Shown here: positions 1 through 7,087 of the stretch, in pieces
Layout of the letters: every line of letters starts with the position of its first letter
Numbering within the stretch: the stretch's first letter is position 1
DNA from: an uncultured Sulfurovum sp.
Lineage (GTDB): Bacteria; Campylobacterota; Campylobacteria; Campylobacterales; Sulfurovaceae
Direction of reading: 5' to 3'
NCBI GenBank assembly: GCA_947311605.1
Contig: CAMZLC010000011.1
Coordinates: forward strand, 1-7,528
Length of the DNA stretch: 7,528 nucleotides
Notes under the pieces: generated by a model
The model's database searches: none
What the model saw: the letters and a program-made list of their open reading frames with translations, nothing else
Told to the model about the DNA's origin: nothing
Translations under genes and position numbers: made by a program

Positions 1-638
1 GGGATGAGGGGGATGAGTTTCTCGCTGAGCTTCATATCCATCTCAAAGGTTTCTAGGTTACGGTGATTGATGCCAATGATGTTGGCTCCTGCAAAAATCG
101 CCTTGATCAAGTCTGTCTTGTCGTGGATCTCTACCAGTACTTCCATCCCAAGATGCTGTGCATACTGAAGCAGCTCCTTCAGCTCCTTGCGTGAAAGTGC
201 CTTGGCGATGAGCAGTACATAGTCCGCTCCATAGACCAGTGCTTCCACCAGCTGATATTTGTCTACGATAAAATCTTTTCTGAGAAGAGGAATATTGACA
301 TAGCGCCTCACCATACCAAGATACTCTTTGTCTCCCTGAAAATAATGGGGCTCTGTCAGTATAGAGAGTGCGTCTGCTCCTCCTTTTTCATAGGCCTGGG
401 CAATCACCATAGGATCAAAGTCTTCTCTGATAATTCCCTTGCTGGGGCTGGCTTTTTTTACCTCGGCAATGATCCGGTAGGGATTCTCTTCGGTAGCTTT
501 GAGTGCCGTGATCACATCTTTTGGCATAAAGGGGTTATAGGCCAATGAGCGACCCAGCCACTCTATGGGAAATTCCACTTTGCGCCTCTCCAGATCCGCT
601 CTGGTTTTCCGAATAATTTCATCTAAAATATCTGCCAT
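1..638 (-). CDS. trpC: Indole-3-glycerol phosphate synthase (partial, 3' end outside window)
   Basis: This cytosolic enzyme of tryptophan biosynthesis closes the indole ring, converting 1-(2-carboxyphenylamino)-1-deoxyribulose 5-phosphate to indole-3-glycerol phosphate. The first 212 residues are present and the last 50 or so are off the window, judging from a usual length near 260. Visible family signatures are AEVKKASPSKG (about 58-68) with the substrate-binding and catalytic lysine, LSILTEPHYFQGD (91-103), LLRKDFIVD (118-126), GADYVLLIAKAL (137-148), EVLVEIHD (156-163) and GINHRNLETFEMD (189-201). The last is usually GxNNRNL, so the His is a mild variant. The start is the ATG at 636-638 (MADILDEIIRKTR), the normal family N-terminus; an SD-like GGATAGG lies just upstream. 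It follows the TPR gene after 63 bp on the same strand and may be co-transcribed. No other trp gene is visible. Confidence 0.95.
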   Translation of the reverse strand, partial: MADILDEIIRKTRADLERRKVEFPIEWLGRSLAYNPFMPKDVITALKATEENPYRIIAEVKKASPSKGIIREDFDPMVIAQAYEKGGADALSILTEPHYFQGDKEYLGMVRRYVNIPLLRKDFIVDKYQLVEALVYGADYVLLIAKALSRKELKELLQYAQHLGMEVLVEIHDKTDLIKAIFAGANIIGINHRNLETFEMDMKLSEKLIPLI

Positions 639-701
639 CACCTATCCATTTTCTAAAGATTTTCGTAGTGTAACACAAGATTGGGCATCAGAACCTGAGT
701 C

Positions 702-1976
702 TCATTTTATGTAACATTTTCCCACAAGATCCCAGTGTGTTTTGAGCTCTTCCTCCCCAAGACCCTCCTTGGCGATCACCTGCTTCATGATCTCATACGC
801 TTTGTCACATTTTCCCTTTTTGTATAGTCCCCATGCCAGTGAATCCAGATAATAGGTATTTTTGGGATCCTCCTTCAGTGCTCTCTTGACCAGCGTGATG
901 CCTCTGTCTATATCCAGATCATGGTCGATCAGTGTATAGCCGTAATAGTTCAGATAAAGTGCATCGTCCAAACCCTTTTTCAGTGCCTTTTCAAGCAGAT
1001 CCTGCATCCTCTTGAGTGCCTTTGGGTTTACGGCTCGGGACTGTTTGGCACGCTCATAGATCAGCATCCCCTCCTCTGCCAGCCACTTGACGTTCCCCGT
1101 CTTTTTGTAAAGTCTCTGTGCTGTTGTGATAGCCTTGTCGTACCTTTTCTTCTCTTTATAAAAGGTAAAAAGTATCTCTTCATTCCCCTGACTCTTCTCC
1201 AAAAACGCTATCACTCCGTCAATGTCGTTTCGGTACAGAGAAATTTCTATGATCTTCTGCAAAAAATATTTTTGGGGGTCTTTGTTATAGAGTTTTTTGT
1301 ACAGATCGCCCACTTTTTTCAAATTCTTCTCTCTCGCATACAGCTCGATCAGTTTAAAATAGATCCCGACAGAGGCATCTTCGTGCTCCGTAATATGTCT
1401 ATTCAACAGCGAGATTGCCTCTCTGGGTCTGAGTAGGTTTTTTTCCAAAACAGTGCAGAACTGCAAAAGAATTTTCTCATCTCCATTTTTCAGATATGCT
1501 TGTTTCAGCAATGCTGCTGCCTCCTCTGGCTTGCCCAACTCCAGCTTCAGTGCAGCGACTGCCATCTGATCTTCTGCCGGCGTGTCTGTCGTCAGGTATT
1601 CATCTGCTACATTTTCCGCATCTGTCAGTGAACCCTGCTGAATGTACAATGCTACCAGCATTCGGTACAGCGCAACATCCCTATCCTCTGGATGTGCCGT
1701 GATCCATTGCAGCAGATTATCGATCGAATGGATCGGATCGTTTTTTTGCAGCAGTGTATCTTTGGCCTCCTGCATGAGATACTCTTTTTTCCCTGTGGTT
1801 TGATACAGTGTTTCATAAAGCTTTTTGCTCTGAGAGAGTTCCCCAGCCTGCTCATGAAGCAATGCCCTGATGATCAGCATATCTTCTGTTTCCTCAGGCG
1901 CTGACGGCAATGCAGCAGCAAGTATCGTGCCTGCTGCCACCCATAACGATACTGCTTTTATATAATACCGGGACAC
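702..1976 (-). CDS. Secreted or membrane-anchored tetratricopeptide-repeat protein
   Basis: A 424-residue protein of unknown specific function. The N-terminus looks like a signal peptide or anchor: basic start (SRYYIK), hydrophobic stretch about 8-25, then a possible cleavage site after LPSA before an acidic PEETED stretch. I therefore infer export to the periplasm. The rest is almost entirely helical TPR-like repeats. The clearest are at about 138-160 (LELGKPEEAAALLKQAYLKN), 204-230, 267-290 and especially 338-401, where LNYYGYTLIDHDLDIDRGITLVKRAL and YYLDSLAWGLYKKGKCDKAYEIMKQ resemble the C-terminal TPRs of many proteobacterial scaffolding proteins. No catalytic motif is seen. The start codon is GTG (1974-1976), inside the 3' end of the cysteine-cluster gene (19-bp overlap), with AGAGG about 10 nt upstream. 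The next in-frame Met (residue 33) would remove the signal, so GTG is preferred. Expression is probably coupled to the upstream gene. Confidence 0.85.
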   Translation of the reverse strand: MSRYYIKAVSLWVAAGTILAAALPSAPEETEDMLIIRALLHEQAGELSQSKKLYETLYQTTGKKEYLMQEAKDTLLQKNDPIHSIDNLLQWITAHPEDRDVALYRMLVALYIQQGSLTDAENVADEYLTTDTPAEDQMAVAALKLELGKPEEAAALLKQAYLKNGDEKILLQFCTVLEKNLLRPREAISLLNRHITEHEDASVGIYFKLIELYAREKNLKKVGDLYKKLYNKDPQKYFLQKIIEISLYRNDIDGVIAFLEKSQGNEEILFTFYKEKKRYDKAITTAQRLYKKTGNVKWLAEEGMLIYERAKQSRAVNPKALKRMQDLLEKALKKGLDDALYLNYYGYTLIDHDLDIDRGITLVKRALKEDPKNTYYLDSLAWGLYKKGKCDKAYEIMKQVIAKEGLGEEELKTHWDLVGKCYIK

Positions 1977-2332
1977 TCGTCTCTCACCTCTTGTTCATTG
2001 TGTTTAAACTGCTCCCAGAAGGGAAAAGTACGACACTGGTTTGGCCGTACCGTATAGATCATGCAGCGCGCTTTTGCCACATCGAAAAAGACACAGGCAT
2101 AATCATTCTCCCCCAACTGCTTCTCTGTCAGGGAATACCGATGTTTCACTTTTCTCAGATACATTGTAGCAAAATCTTCTACAGACATCTCTAAATAGGC
2201 TGCCATATCCGCAATCTCTTGATATTTCGCCCAGATATAGCCGCTCTCACCTCTGCAGCATTTGCCGCCACAGGCTTCGCAGGCAGAAGGGTTGAAATCA
2301 TAACTGTATTGTGCATGTGTCATCTTATCCAA
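1958..2332 (-). CDS. YkgJ family cysteine-cluster protein (putative metal or Fe-S binding)
   Basis: A small protein of the YkgJ/UPF0153 group, whose members bind zinc or an iron-sulfur cluster through a CxxCxxxCC signature; the biochemical role is generally unknown. With the TTG start it has 124 residues and eight cysteines: C18, C21, C25, C26 (CEACGGKCC), C80, C90, C100 (RPNQCRTFPFW) and C120 (ECPG). This is the complete family pattern. Two starts are possible. TTG at 2330-2332 has an AAGG (2342-2345) 9 nt upstream, a good Shine-Dalgarno distance. ATG at 2321-2323 (MTHAQYSYDF) would shorten the protein by three residues and has only GGAT three bases away. The spacing favours TTG, but not decisively. 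It lies 17 bp after trmN6 and overlaps the TPR gene by 19 bp, so the three probably share one message. There is no signal peptide, so a cytosolic location is inferred. Confidence 0.87.
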   Translation of the reverse strand: MDKMTHAQYSYDFNPSACEACGGKCCRGESGYIWAKYQEIADMAAYLEMSVEDFATMYLRKVKHRYSLTEKQLGENDYACVFFDVAKARCMIYTVRPNQCRTFPFWEQFKHNEQEVRDECPGII

Positions 2333-2349
2333 ACTACTTTACCTTTTTG

Positions 2350-3066
2350 TTAATAGGTGGCCTTGATACTGTGCGTCGCCGCTTTCTCAAAGGCTTTTTT
2401 TGGTGCTTCCAGATAGTTGCTTTCCTGATCAAATACGATCAAGGGCGGCAACACTCTGGTCATCGATCTGGATCCTGCTCGGGCAGCGATCATCACGATC
2501 TTTGCCTCTCTGTCGATCTTGGCATGCACAAATCGCAGCTGCTCTGGGTTGAGCTTCGCTTCTCTCAGTGCCTGCAGTATCCTGTCTACCTGCTTGGCAT
2601 CATAACAGAAAAAAAAATATCCCCGGGGCGCCAAGAGCCGCTTGGCCGCCCCTATCAGGACACTGATGGGCATATGATGGGCATAGCGGGCAATATTGAG
2701 ATGGGTATTTTCACTCTGCGTAACACTGCTGTCATAAAAGGGCGGATTGGAAACAATGCTGTCAAAGCGCTGCTCACTTTCAAATGTGCCAATGTCTCCC
2801 CACACTGCCTCTGCGTCCAAAGCATTGAGTGCAAAATTATGTTTGGCATAGAAAAGCATACTCTCCTGCTTGTCAATGATCGTGCTCTTCAGCCCAAAAT
2901 CACGACTCAGCAACAGTGAAAGTATCCCCACGCCACATCCAATATCCAACAGCGTACCCTTGGGAGAAAAAGTGCTGATAAAATCATAGAGAAAAATGGA
3001 ATCACTGTTATAGCGATACCCCTCTTCAGGTTGATACAAAAACACAGTACTCCTTTGTGGAATCAT
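2350..3066 (-). CDS. trmN6: tRNA1(Val) adenine-37 N6-methyltransferase-like protein (COG4123)
   Basis: A SAM-dependent class I methyltransferase of the TrmN6/YfiC type, expected to methylate the N6 of adenine 37 in a tRNA. The sequence has an N-terminal substrate motif YQPEEGYRYNSDSIFLYDF (11-29), the SAM-binding glycine loop LLDIGCGVGILSLLL (39-53), an acidic motif II region (IIDKQ, 63-67) and the N6-adenine catalytic motif SNPPFYD (106-112). These, together with a 238-residue length, fit the family. The frame stays open upstream to an ATG at 3141, but that reading would overlap bpt. Family alignment favours the ATG at 3064-3066 (MIPQRSTVFLYQ). No good Shine-Dalgarno precedes it: AGGTGA lies 19 nt away, too far. 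It is the first gene of the minus-strand group leading to trpC and diverges from bpt. The exact tRNA target is inferred from the family only. Confidence 0.87.
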   Translation of the reverse strand: MIPQRSTVFLYQPEEGYRYNSDSIFLYDFISTFSPKGTLLDIGCGVGILSLLLSRDFGLKSTIIDKQESMLFYAKHNFALNALDAEAVWGDIGTFESEQRFDSIVSNPPFYDSSVTQSENTHLNIARYAHHMPISVLIGAAKRLLAPRGYFFFCYDAKQVDRILQALREAKLNPEQLRFVHAKIDREAKIVMIAARAGSRSMTRVLPPLIVFDQESNYLEAPKKAFEKAATHSIKATY

Positions 3067-3081
3067 ATCAAAATTTTGATA
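3066..3081. promoter_or_regulatory. 16-bp perfect palindrome between divergent trmN6 and bpt
   Basis: TATCAAAATTTTGATA is a perfect inverted repeat that fills most of the 25 bp between the two divergent start codons and touches the trmN6 ATG. A GAATTC (3082-3087) follows. It could be a repressor operator or part of overlapping promoter elements; TAGAAT at 3080-3085 is a weak -10-like match for bpt. The symmetry is directly visible; the function is inferred. Confidence 0.4.
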
Positions 3082-3091
3082 GAATTCACCT

Positions 3092-3838
3092 ATGAACAAA
3101 GCAGATACCCAGCGCCAACCCGAATCTACGGATTTTTGCATGCTTGATTATGACTGCGCCTATCTACCGGGCAGAAGCGTCAGAATGAACTATCGCTATA
3201 TCGACCATGCCAGCAAAGATTTTGTCACAGCTGTGGTAGATCGGGGATGGAGACGCTTCGGAAAATACTTTTTTCACCCTATCTGCCATGGCTGTGATGC
3301 CTGCAAGAGTCTGCGCATCGATGTTGCCTCATTCCGACCCAGCAAGTCCCAACGCAGAGTCGTCAAAAAAAACCAGACCACCAGGGTGGATATTCAGCGT
3401 CCCTCACTGAGCAAGGCACACATTAGACTCTACAACGACTACCACAACTGGAAGGCAGACAAGGACCAGTGGCGATCCAGAAATATCTCCCAGAGAGAAT
3501 ACTATGAAAATTTTGTGGAGGGTGCCCATGATTTTGGCAGAGAGGTACTCTATTATCATGACGACAGACTGGTGGGTGTCGATCTGATCGATGTCGTCCA
3601 TGACGGCATCTCTGCTATCTATTTCTACTATGACCCGCAGTACGCCCATCTCTCTTTGGGTACTTATTCTCTGCTCTACCAGATCGAACTTGCCAAACAG
3701 ATGCAGCTGCCCTATATCTATCTAGGCTACTGGGTTGACGGTTGCAAGGCCTTTGCCTACAAGCAGAATTTTAGACCGCTGGATATCCTAGATGGATTTC
3801 CTGAACTGGGCAGCACACCCGTTTGGAAAAGTACATAA
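3092..3838 (+). CDS. bpt: Aspartate/glutamate leucyltransferase (Bpt/Ate1 family)
   Basis: A leucyl- or arginyl-tRNA-protein transferase of the bacterial N-degron pathway. Bpt enzymes add leucine from Leu-tRNA to proteins with N-terminal Asp or Glu, marking them for ClpS-ClpAP-type degradation in the cytosol. The 248-residue length is typical. Motifs seen are C16 and C22 followed by YLPGR (24-28), the cysteine cluster CHGCDAC (C65, C68, C71), FRPSKSQRR (81-89), and the C-terminal GNAT-like fold with FYYDPQYAHLSLGTYSLL (168-185) and YIYLGYWVDGCKAFAYK (198-214). Leucyl rather than arginyl specificity is inferred from the bacterial family and is not proven by sequence. It is the only plus-strand gene in the left 6.9 kb. 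The ATG at 3092 has almost no Shine-Dalgarno (ACCT precedes it), so a short or absent leader is possible. Its TAA directly abuts the ttcA stop. Confidence 0.93.
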   Translation: MNKADTQRQPESTDFCMLDYDCAYLPGRSVRMNYRYIDHASKDFVTAVVDRGWRRFGKYFFHPICHGCDACKSLRIDVASFRPSKSQRRVVKKNQTTRVDIQRPSLSKAHIRLYNDYHNWKADKDQWRSRNISQREYYENFVEGAHDFGREVLYYHDDRLVGVDLIDVVHDGISAIYFYYDPQYAHLSLGTYSLLYQIELAKQMQLPYIYLGYWVDGCKAFAYKQNFRPLDILDGFPELGSTPVWKST

Positions 3839-4618
3839 TCAGATATCCTCTCGTCTCCAGCGCGTAGGATCCAACAGAGTATCATCATTGATATGCTTGA
3901 AGGAGGCTTTGACCATCTTGAAGAAATTCTCCTGCTCCTGCTCCATACTCTCAAGCCATGCCTTGGTCTTGGCTCTCGCATAGGGGACTTTGACGTTTTT
4001 CAACATCGCCGGACAGGCTTCATCTCCGATCGTTGCGAAGCTGTTTTCCTCGGCAAAGTTTCTCAGTTGTCTCTCTCTGGCTTCGATCAGGGGACGAATC
4101 ACATGATAGCCTCTCTGGGCTTTGTAGACAGGTGCCATGGCGCGCAGGGTACCATTGTAGAACATATTCATAAAAAAGCTCTCTACGGCATCATCCAGAT
4201 GGTGCCCCAGTGCTATTTTATTGAACCCTCCTTGCTCGGCGAATGTGCCTAGAGCCCCACGGCGCATACGGGAAAAATAGCTGCAAAAAGAGCTGTTTTC
4301 CCGGATCGTATCCTGCGAAATCGCAAAGATGTTGGTCTCATACACCGCGTGGGGGATACCGTAGGTGCGGCAATGCTCAGAGAGCAGGTCATACCGCTCT
4401 CCAGGCATCCCATAGCTCACTGTACAGGCTTCGAATGTGAAGTTGAAAGGTGCATGCTGCTGCATATGTTTCATGAGATGGATCAAAGCGAGAGAATCTT
4501 TGCCTCCGCTTAGTCCGACCAGCACCCTGTCCCCCTCCTGAATGAGGCGAAATGCCGCATTGCTTTTTCCAAAGACTCTCAGAAGTTTTTTGCTAATCTT
4601 TGCTTTTATCTCCTGCAT
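3839..4618 (-). CDS. ttcA: TtcA-like PP-loop ATPase, putative tRNA 2-thiocytidine synthase with altered Fe-S motif
   Basis: A PP-loop ATPase resembling TtcA, which thiolates cytidine 32 in certain tRNAs using ATP and an iron-sulfur cluster. Evidence is the PP-loop SGGKDS (37-42), RMRRG (117-121, cf. SRLRRG in E. coli) and GHHLDDAVESFFMNMFYNG (138-156), the TtcA hallmark. E. coli TtcA holds its cluster with three cysteines: two in CSLC and one further on. Here the first (C112) and third (C202, in EACPAM) appear conserved, but the motif reads CSYF. The second cysteine is F115, codon TTT, one base from TGT. Either the cluster is held differently, the protein belongs to a TtcA-like subgroup with another role, or a mutation or sequencing error is present. 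The length, 259 residues, is shorter than E. coli's 311. It starts 5 bp after mtnN, so it is probably the third gene of the fabD transcript. Its stop abuts the convergent bpt stop. Confidence 0.82.
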   Translation of the reverse strand: MQEIKAKISKKLLRVFGKSNAAFRLIQEGDRVLVGLSGGKDSLALIHLMKHMQQHAPFNFTFEACTVSYGMPGERYDLLSEHCRTYGIPHAVYETNIFAISQDTIRENSSFCSYFSRMRRGALGTFAEQGGFNKIALGHHLDDAVESFFMNMFYNGTLRAMAPVYKAQRGYHVIRPLIEARERQLRNFAEENSFATIGDEACPAMLKNVKVPYARAKTKAWLESMEQEQENFFKMVKASFKHINDDTLLDPTRWRREDI

Positions 4619-4623
4619 ATTGT

Positions 4624-5316
4624 TTACTTGATCTTCTCGACCATGGCCAGGATAAAGGCCGCGCTGGTTTTGGCTGAACTGACCAGAAATGCATCAAAAT
4701 CAAAGCCCGCGTCCATATCCGCACTGTCACTGATCGCACGGAGGATGAAGAAAGGCACATCCAGCGCATTACAGACGACCGCCACGGCTGCCCCCTCCAT
4801 CTCCAGAGCATCTGCCTTGAAGGTCTCTCCTATCCATGCCTTGCGTGCCTTGTCCGCCACAAATTGATCCCCGGTAGCGATGATCCCCTCTTTGAGTGTC
4901 AGACCTTTGCTTCTGGCTACCTGTCGGGCACTCTCACGGAGTGCACTGTCCGCCCAGATACAGACATCCCCTTCCGGTACATACCCATAGGGATGTCCAA
5001 AAGCCGTGATATCCAGGTCATGCTGACAAAGCCCGTCCGCGATGATCAGATCACCGATCTTCAGCTCCTCGCTGATCGCTCCAGCCACACCGGAAAAAAG
5101 CAGCTTTTCACAGCCAAACTTCTCTATCAATATCGTTGCGGTCAGGGCAGCGAAAACCTTGCCGATCTTGGAGTAGGCGAGCACCACCTGCTGCCCTTTG
5201 TAGCTACCTTCGTAGTAGGTATTGTCTGCATACTCCGTTTTGCGTAGATCATGCAGGGTGGCGATGATCGGATCGATCTCTTCGGGCATGGCACCCATGA
5301 TAGCGATCTTGGACAT
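4624..5316 (-). CDS. mtnN: 5'-methylthioadenosine/S-adenosylhomocysteine (and probably aminofutalosine) nucleosidase
   Basis: A cytosolic nucleosidase that splits adenine from methylthioadenosine and S-adenosylhomocysteine. In Campylobacter and Helicobacter the same enzyme also hydrolyses 6-amino-6-deoxyfutalosine in menaquinone synthesis, and that second role is inferred here from the lineage. The 230-residue length is standard. Key residues line up with E. coli numbering: E12 in MGAMPEE, the FSGVAGA glycine loop (74-80), IIATGDQF (145-152), M173/E174 in ALEMEGAA (ribose binding) and the general acid D197 in RAISDSAD. The ATG overlaps the fabD stop by one base (TAATG), with no clear independent Shine-Dalgarno, which points to translational coupling. 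The fabD-mtnN pairing is, from memory, also found in H. pylori (HP0090-HP0089) and C. jejuni. Confidence 0.95.
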   Translation of the reverse strand: MSKIAIMGAMPEEIDPIIATLHDLRKTEYADNTYYEGSYKGQQVVLAYSKIGKVFAALTATILIEKFGCEKLLFSGVAGAISEELKIGDLIIADGLCQHDLDITAFGHPYGYVPEGDVCIWADSALRESARQVARSKGLTLKEGIIATGDQFVADKARKAWIGETFKADALEMEGAAVAVVCNALDVPFFILRAISDSADMDAGFDFDAFLVSSAKTSAAFILAMVEKIK

Positions 5317-6254
5317 TACAGGGTACCGATGGCTTCGATAGTCGCCTCCAGTGAAGCCCTATCACTGACATTGAAATGTGGCTTTTTCGTCGCTCTGCGG
5401 TTGAGCCCTTTGAGCACACTGCCATGCCCAAACTCGATATAGGCATCCACATCCTCATCAATGGCTGCCATCGCCTGCTTGTAGCGTACCGGCTGCACCA
5501 GCTGCTGAGGCAGGAGTGCCAGTGCCTCTGCTTTGCTACTGTAGGGCTTGGCGGTCACATTTGAGATCACCGGAGCCACAAAGCTGTCTCGCAACATCAC
5601 ATCAAGCTTTGGCGCCAGTGCATCCGCTGCGCTCTGCAGCAGCGGGCAGTGACTGGCCACGGACATATCCAGCAGCATGGCTCTTCTGGCACCAGCCTCT
5701 TTGAGGATATCCACAAGTGCCTCAAGGTCAGCCTTGATACCGGCGATCACGATCTGGCCCTCGGCATTGTAGTTGACTGCCCATGCCTGCTTGCCGGCAT
5801 CTCTCTGTGTTTGGCAGATCTCCTCGACGGCTTCGTCCGAGAGCCCCAGACTCACCAACATGCCCACAGGCTCTGCTGCACAGGCCTCCGCCATGAGTTT
5901 GCCCCTCAGGTGCACCAGCGCGACTGCGTCTATCGCATCTAGTGCCCCCACAGAGACCAGTGCAGTAAACTCTCCCAACGAATGCCCCATGGCTAGTGTC
6001 GGCGTGATCTGTGTAGCCTCTGCAAAAAGCCTATGTGCGATCGCGCCCACCAGCAGGATCGCCGGCTGCGTGTATGCTGTCTCCGAGAGTGTCGTATTCT
6101 CCTCAAAGAGCAGTGCCTCGAAATCAATATCGGTGCACTTGCCTGCCTCAGCCACCATCTCTCTGGCAACTTCGAAATGCTCGAAAAAGTCTTTTCCCAT
6201 GCCTACAGCTTGAGATCCCTGTCCGGGGAATAAAAATGCTATCTTTTTTGACAT
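5316..6254 (-). CDS. fabD: Malonyl-CoA:ACP transacylase
   Basis: Transfers malonyl from coenzyme A to acyl carrier protein, supplying the extender unit for type II fatty-acid synthesis in the cytosol. The 312-residue length matches the family. Motifs are FPGQGSQ (9-15), the nucleophile S92 in GHSLGE (90-95), R117 in HLRGKLM, the catalytic histidine H202 in SVASHCPL, SNVTA (231-235) and QPVRY (254-258), then FGHGSVLKGLNRR (275-287). Start is the ATG at 6252-6254, with AAAGG (6262-6266) 5-7 bases upstream, a good ribosome-binding site. It is the first gene of the tight fabD-mtnN-ttcA run. A likely promoter lies in the 121-bp gap after slyD. No unusual substitutions were noticed. Confidence 0.97.
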   Translation of the reverse strand: MSKKIAFLFPGQGSQAVGMGKDFFEHFEVAREMVAEAGKCTDIDFEALLFEENTTLSETAYTQPAILLVGAIAHRLFAEATQITPTLAMGHSLGEFTALVSVGALDAIDAVALVHLRGKLMAEACAAEPVGMLVSLGLSDEAVEEICQTQRDAGKQAWAVNYNAEGQIVIAGIKADLEALVDILKEAGARRAMLLDMSVASHCPLLQSAADALAPKLDVMLRDSFVAPVISNVTAKPYSSKAEALALLPQQLVQPVRYKQAMAAIDEDVDAYIEFGHGSVLKGLNRRATKKPHFNVSDRASLEATIEAIGTL

Positions 6255-6280
6255 AGTGGTACCTTTGAAATATTTTTTGT

Positions 6281-6312
6281 ATTTTATCGAAAAAAGTGTT
6301 AGGGGAAGTCAA
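6281..6312 (-). promoter_or_regulatory. Putative fabD promoter
   Basis: On the minus strand TTGACT (6307-6312) matches the -35 consensus at five of six positions. It is followed 18 nt later by GATAAA (6283-6288), or 20 nt later by TAAAAT (6281-6286, five of six -10 matches). The predicted start lies about 20 nt before the fabD ATG and includes the AAAGG ribosome-binding site. Spacing is slightly long, so the call is tentative, but the gap is otherwise free. Confidence 0.4.
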
Positions 6313-6313
6313 T

Positions 6314-6331
6314 GCGGGCGAAGATGCCCGC
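6314..6331 (-). terminator. GC-rich hairpin downstream of slyD (possible terminator)
   Basis: GCGGGC and GCCCGC (6314-6319 and 6326-6331) form a six-pair all-GC stem around a six-base loop, about 45 bp after the slyD stop. A smaller hairpin (GAACC at 6360-6364, GGTTC at 6370-6374) immediately follows the stop. Neither has an adjacent T-run on the minus strand; the nearest is TTTTTT at 6290-6295, too far for a classical intrinsic terminator. Partial termination or 3'-end protection is the likeliest role. Confidence 0.35.
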
Positions 6332-6375
6332 TGTTGTAAAACTGCATTACGTAAAGTGTGAACCGCACGGGTTCC

Positions 6376-6882
6376 TTATGAGCAGCCACAACCTCCGCTG
6401 TGACAGTGAGATTCGCCGCCCACGATCCCCGTAGCCACCTCATCTTCCGTAGCATCTCTCTCAGAGATGATCGCCACTGCAAACATGAGATCCTTGCCTG
6501 CGAGCGGGTGGTTGTAGTCGATAGTGACTTCTGTATCTGTAAAGGATTTGACGATGACCTGCACCTGCTGTCCGTCTTCTCCCTGACCATACAACATCAT
6601 CCCTGCTTCGAGCTCTACACCCTCAAACTGCTCTTTGGGGAGTGTCTGTACCGCTTCTGAGTTGATCTCACCATAGGCATCTTCTGCTTTGACGAGGATA
6701 TCTGCACTCTCTCCCTCACTCATCCCTGCTATTTGTGCCTCAAGTCCAGGAATAAGTTGCCCTTTTCCTGTGATGAACTCTAGTGGTGCACCACCTTTGT
6801 TACTGTCTACTATCTCTGTCGTACCCGCCTCTTTGACTTCGTACTCAAGACCGACAACACTGTTTTCTGCTTTAATTGCCAT
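6376..6882 (-). CDS. slyD: FKBP-type peptidyl-prolyl isomerase, SlyD-like, with metal-binding tail
   Basis: A cytosolic prolyl isomerase and chaperone; SlyD proteins also deliver nickel for hydrogenase maturation. The 168 residues contain the FKBP start (VVGLEYEVK), FITGKGQLIPGLEAQIAGM (36-54), GESADILVKAEDAYGE (57-72), an insert-in-flap segment of about 75-120 and the SlyD hallmark DYNHPLAGKDL (122-132). The C-terminal tail is short but rich in metal ligands: H159, C160, H161, C165 and C167. This is far shorter than the E. coli tail but of the same kind. Nickel delivery is inferred; no hydrogenase gene is visible here. The ATG at 6880-6882 has GAAGGA (6888-6893) five bases upstream, an excellent ribosome-binding site. 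A TAAAAT on the minus strand about 30 nt further upstream might be its -10 box. Confidence 0.94.
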   Translation of the reverse strand: MAIKAENSVVGLEYEVKEAGTTEIVDSNKGGAPLEFITGKGQLIPGLEAQIAGMSEGESADILVKAEDAYGEINSEAVQTLPKEQFEGVELEAGMMLYGQGEDGQQVQVIVKSFTDTEVTIDYNHPLAGKDLMFAVAIISERDATEDEVATGIVGGESHCHSGGCGCS

Positions 6883-7017
6883 ACATGTCCTTCAATATTT
6901 TGTAATGCCATTTTAGCCAAGAGAGCTTTAGGCAAGCTTTAGATGTATTCTCTTTGCTTGTATCTACCTATACCGCTGATTCTGATACAATTTTCTGCTA
7001 TAGAAATAACTTTGTGG

Positions 7018-7045
7018 TTGTTTGAATTTCTTGGGGTAGTATAAT
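7018..7045 (+). promoter_or_regulatory. Putative sigma-70-type promoter with no gene directly downstream
   Basis: TTGTTT (7018-7023), 16 bp, then a perfect TATAAT (7040-7045). Initiation would fall near 7052. The ATGs that follow (7051, 7056) hit stops within five codons, so a message from here would be untranslated until further right. In an AT-rich region a chance match is quite possible. Confidence 0.35.
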
Positions 7046-7087
7046 TGAAATGTTATGAGAATGAGGTAGTAAATAAAGATTTAGAAT

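Noticed and set aside
2311..2919. A 202-codon plus-strand open frame opposite trmN6
   Set aside because: It lies antisense to a clearly recognised methyltransferase, its protein shows no family features, and its openness follows from the codon pattern of the real gene.
3067..3141. A longer trmN6 starting at the ATG at 3141
   Set aside because: It would overlap the divergent bpt gene by 50 bp, and the added residues do not look like the family N-terminus, which begins close to YQPxxGYRYNSDSIFLY.
5773..6213. A 146-codon plus-strand open frame opposite fabD
   Set aside because: It is low-complexity (Ser/Ala-rich) and antisense to an intact fabD with all catalytic motifs.
6347..6354. TTACGTAA palindrome after slyD
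   Set aside because: An 8-bp palindrome is expected by chance, and nothing around it suggests a binding site.
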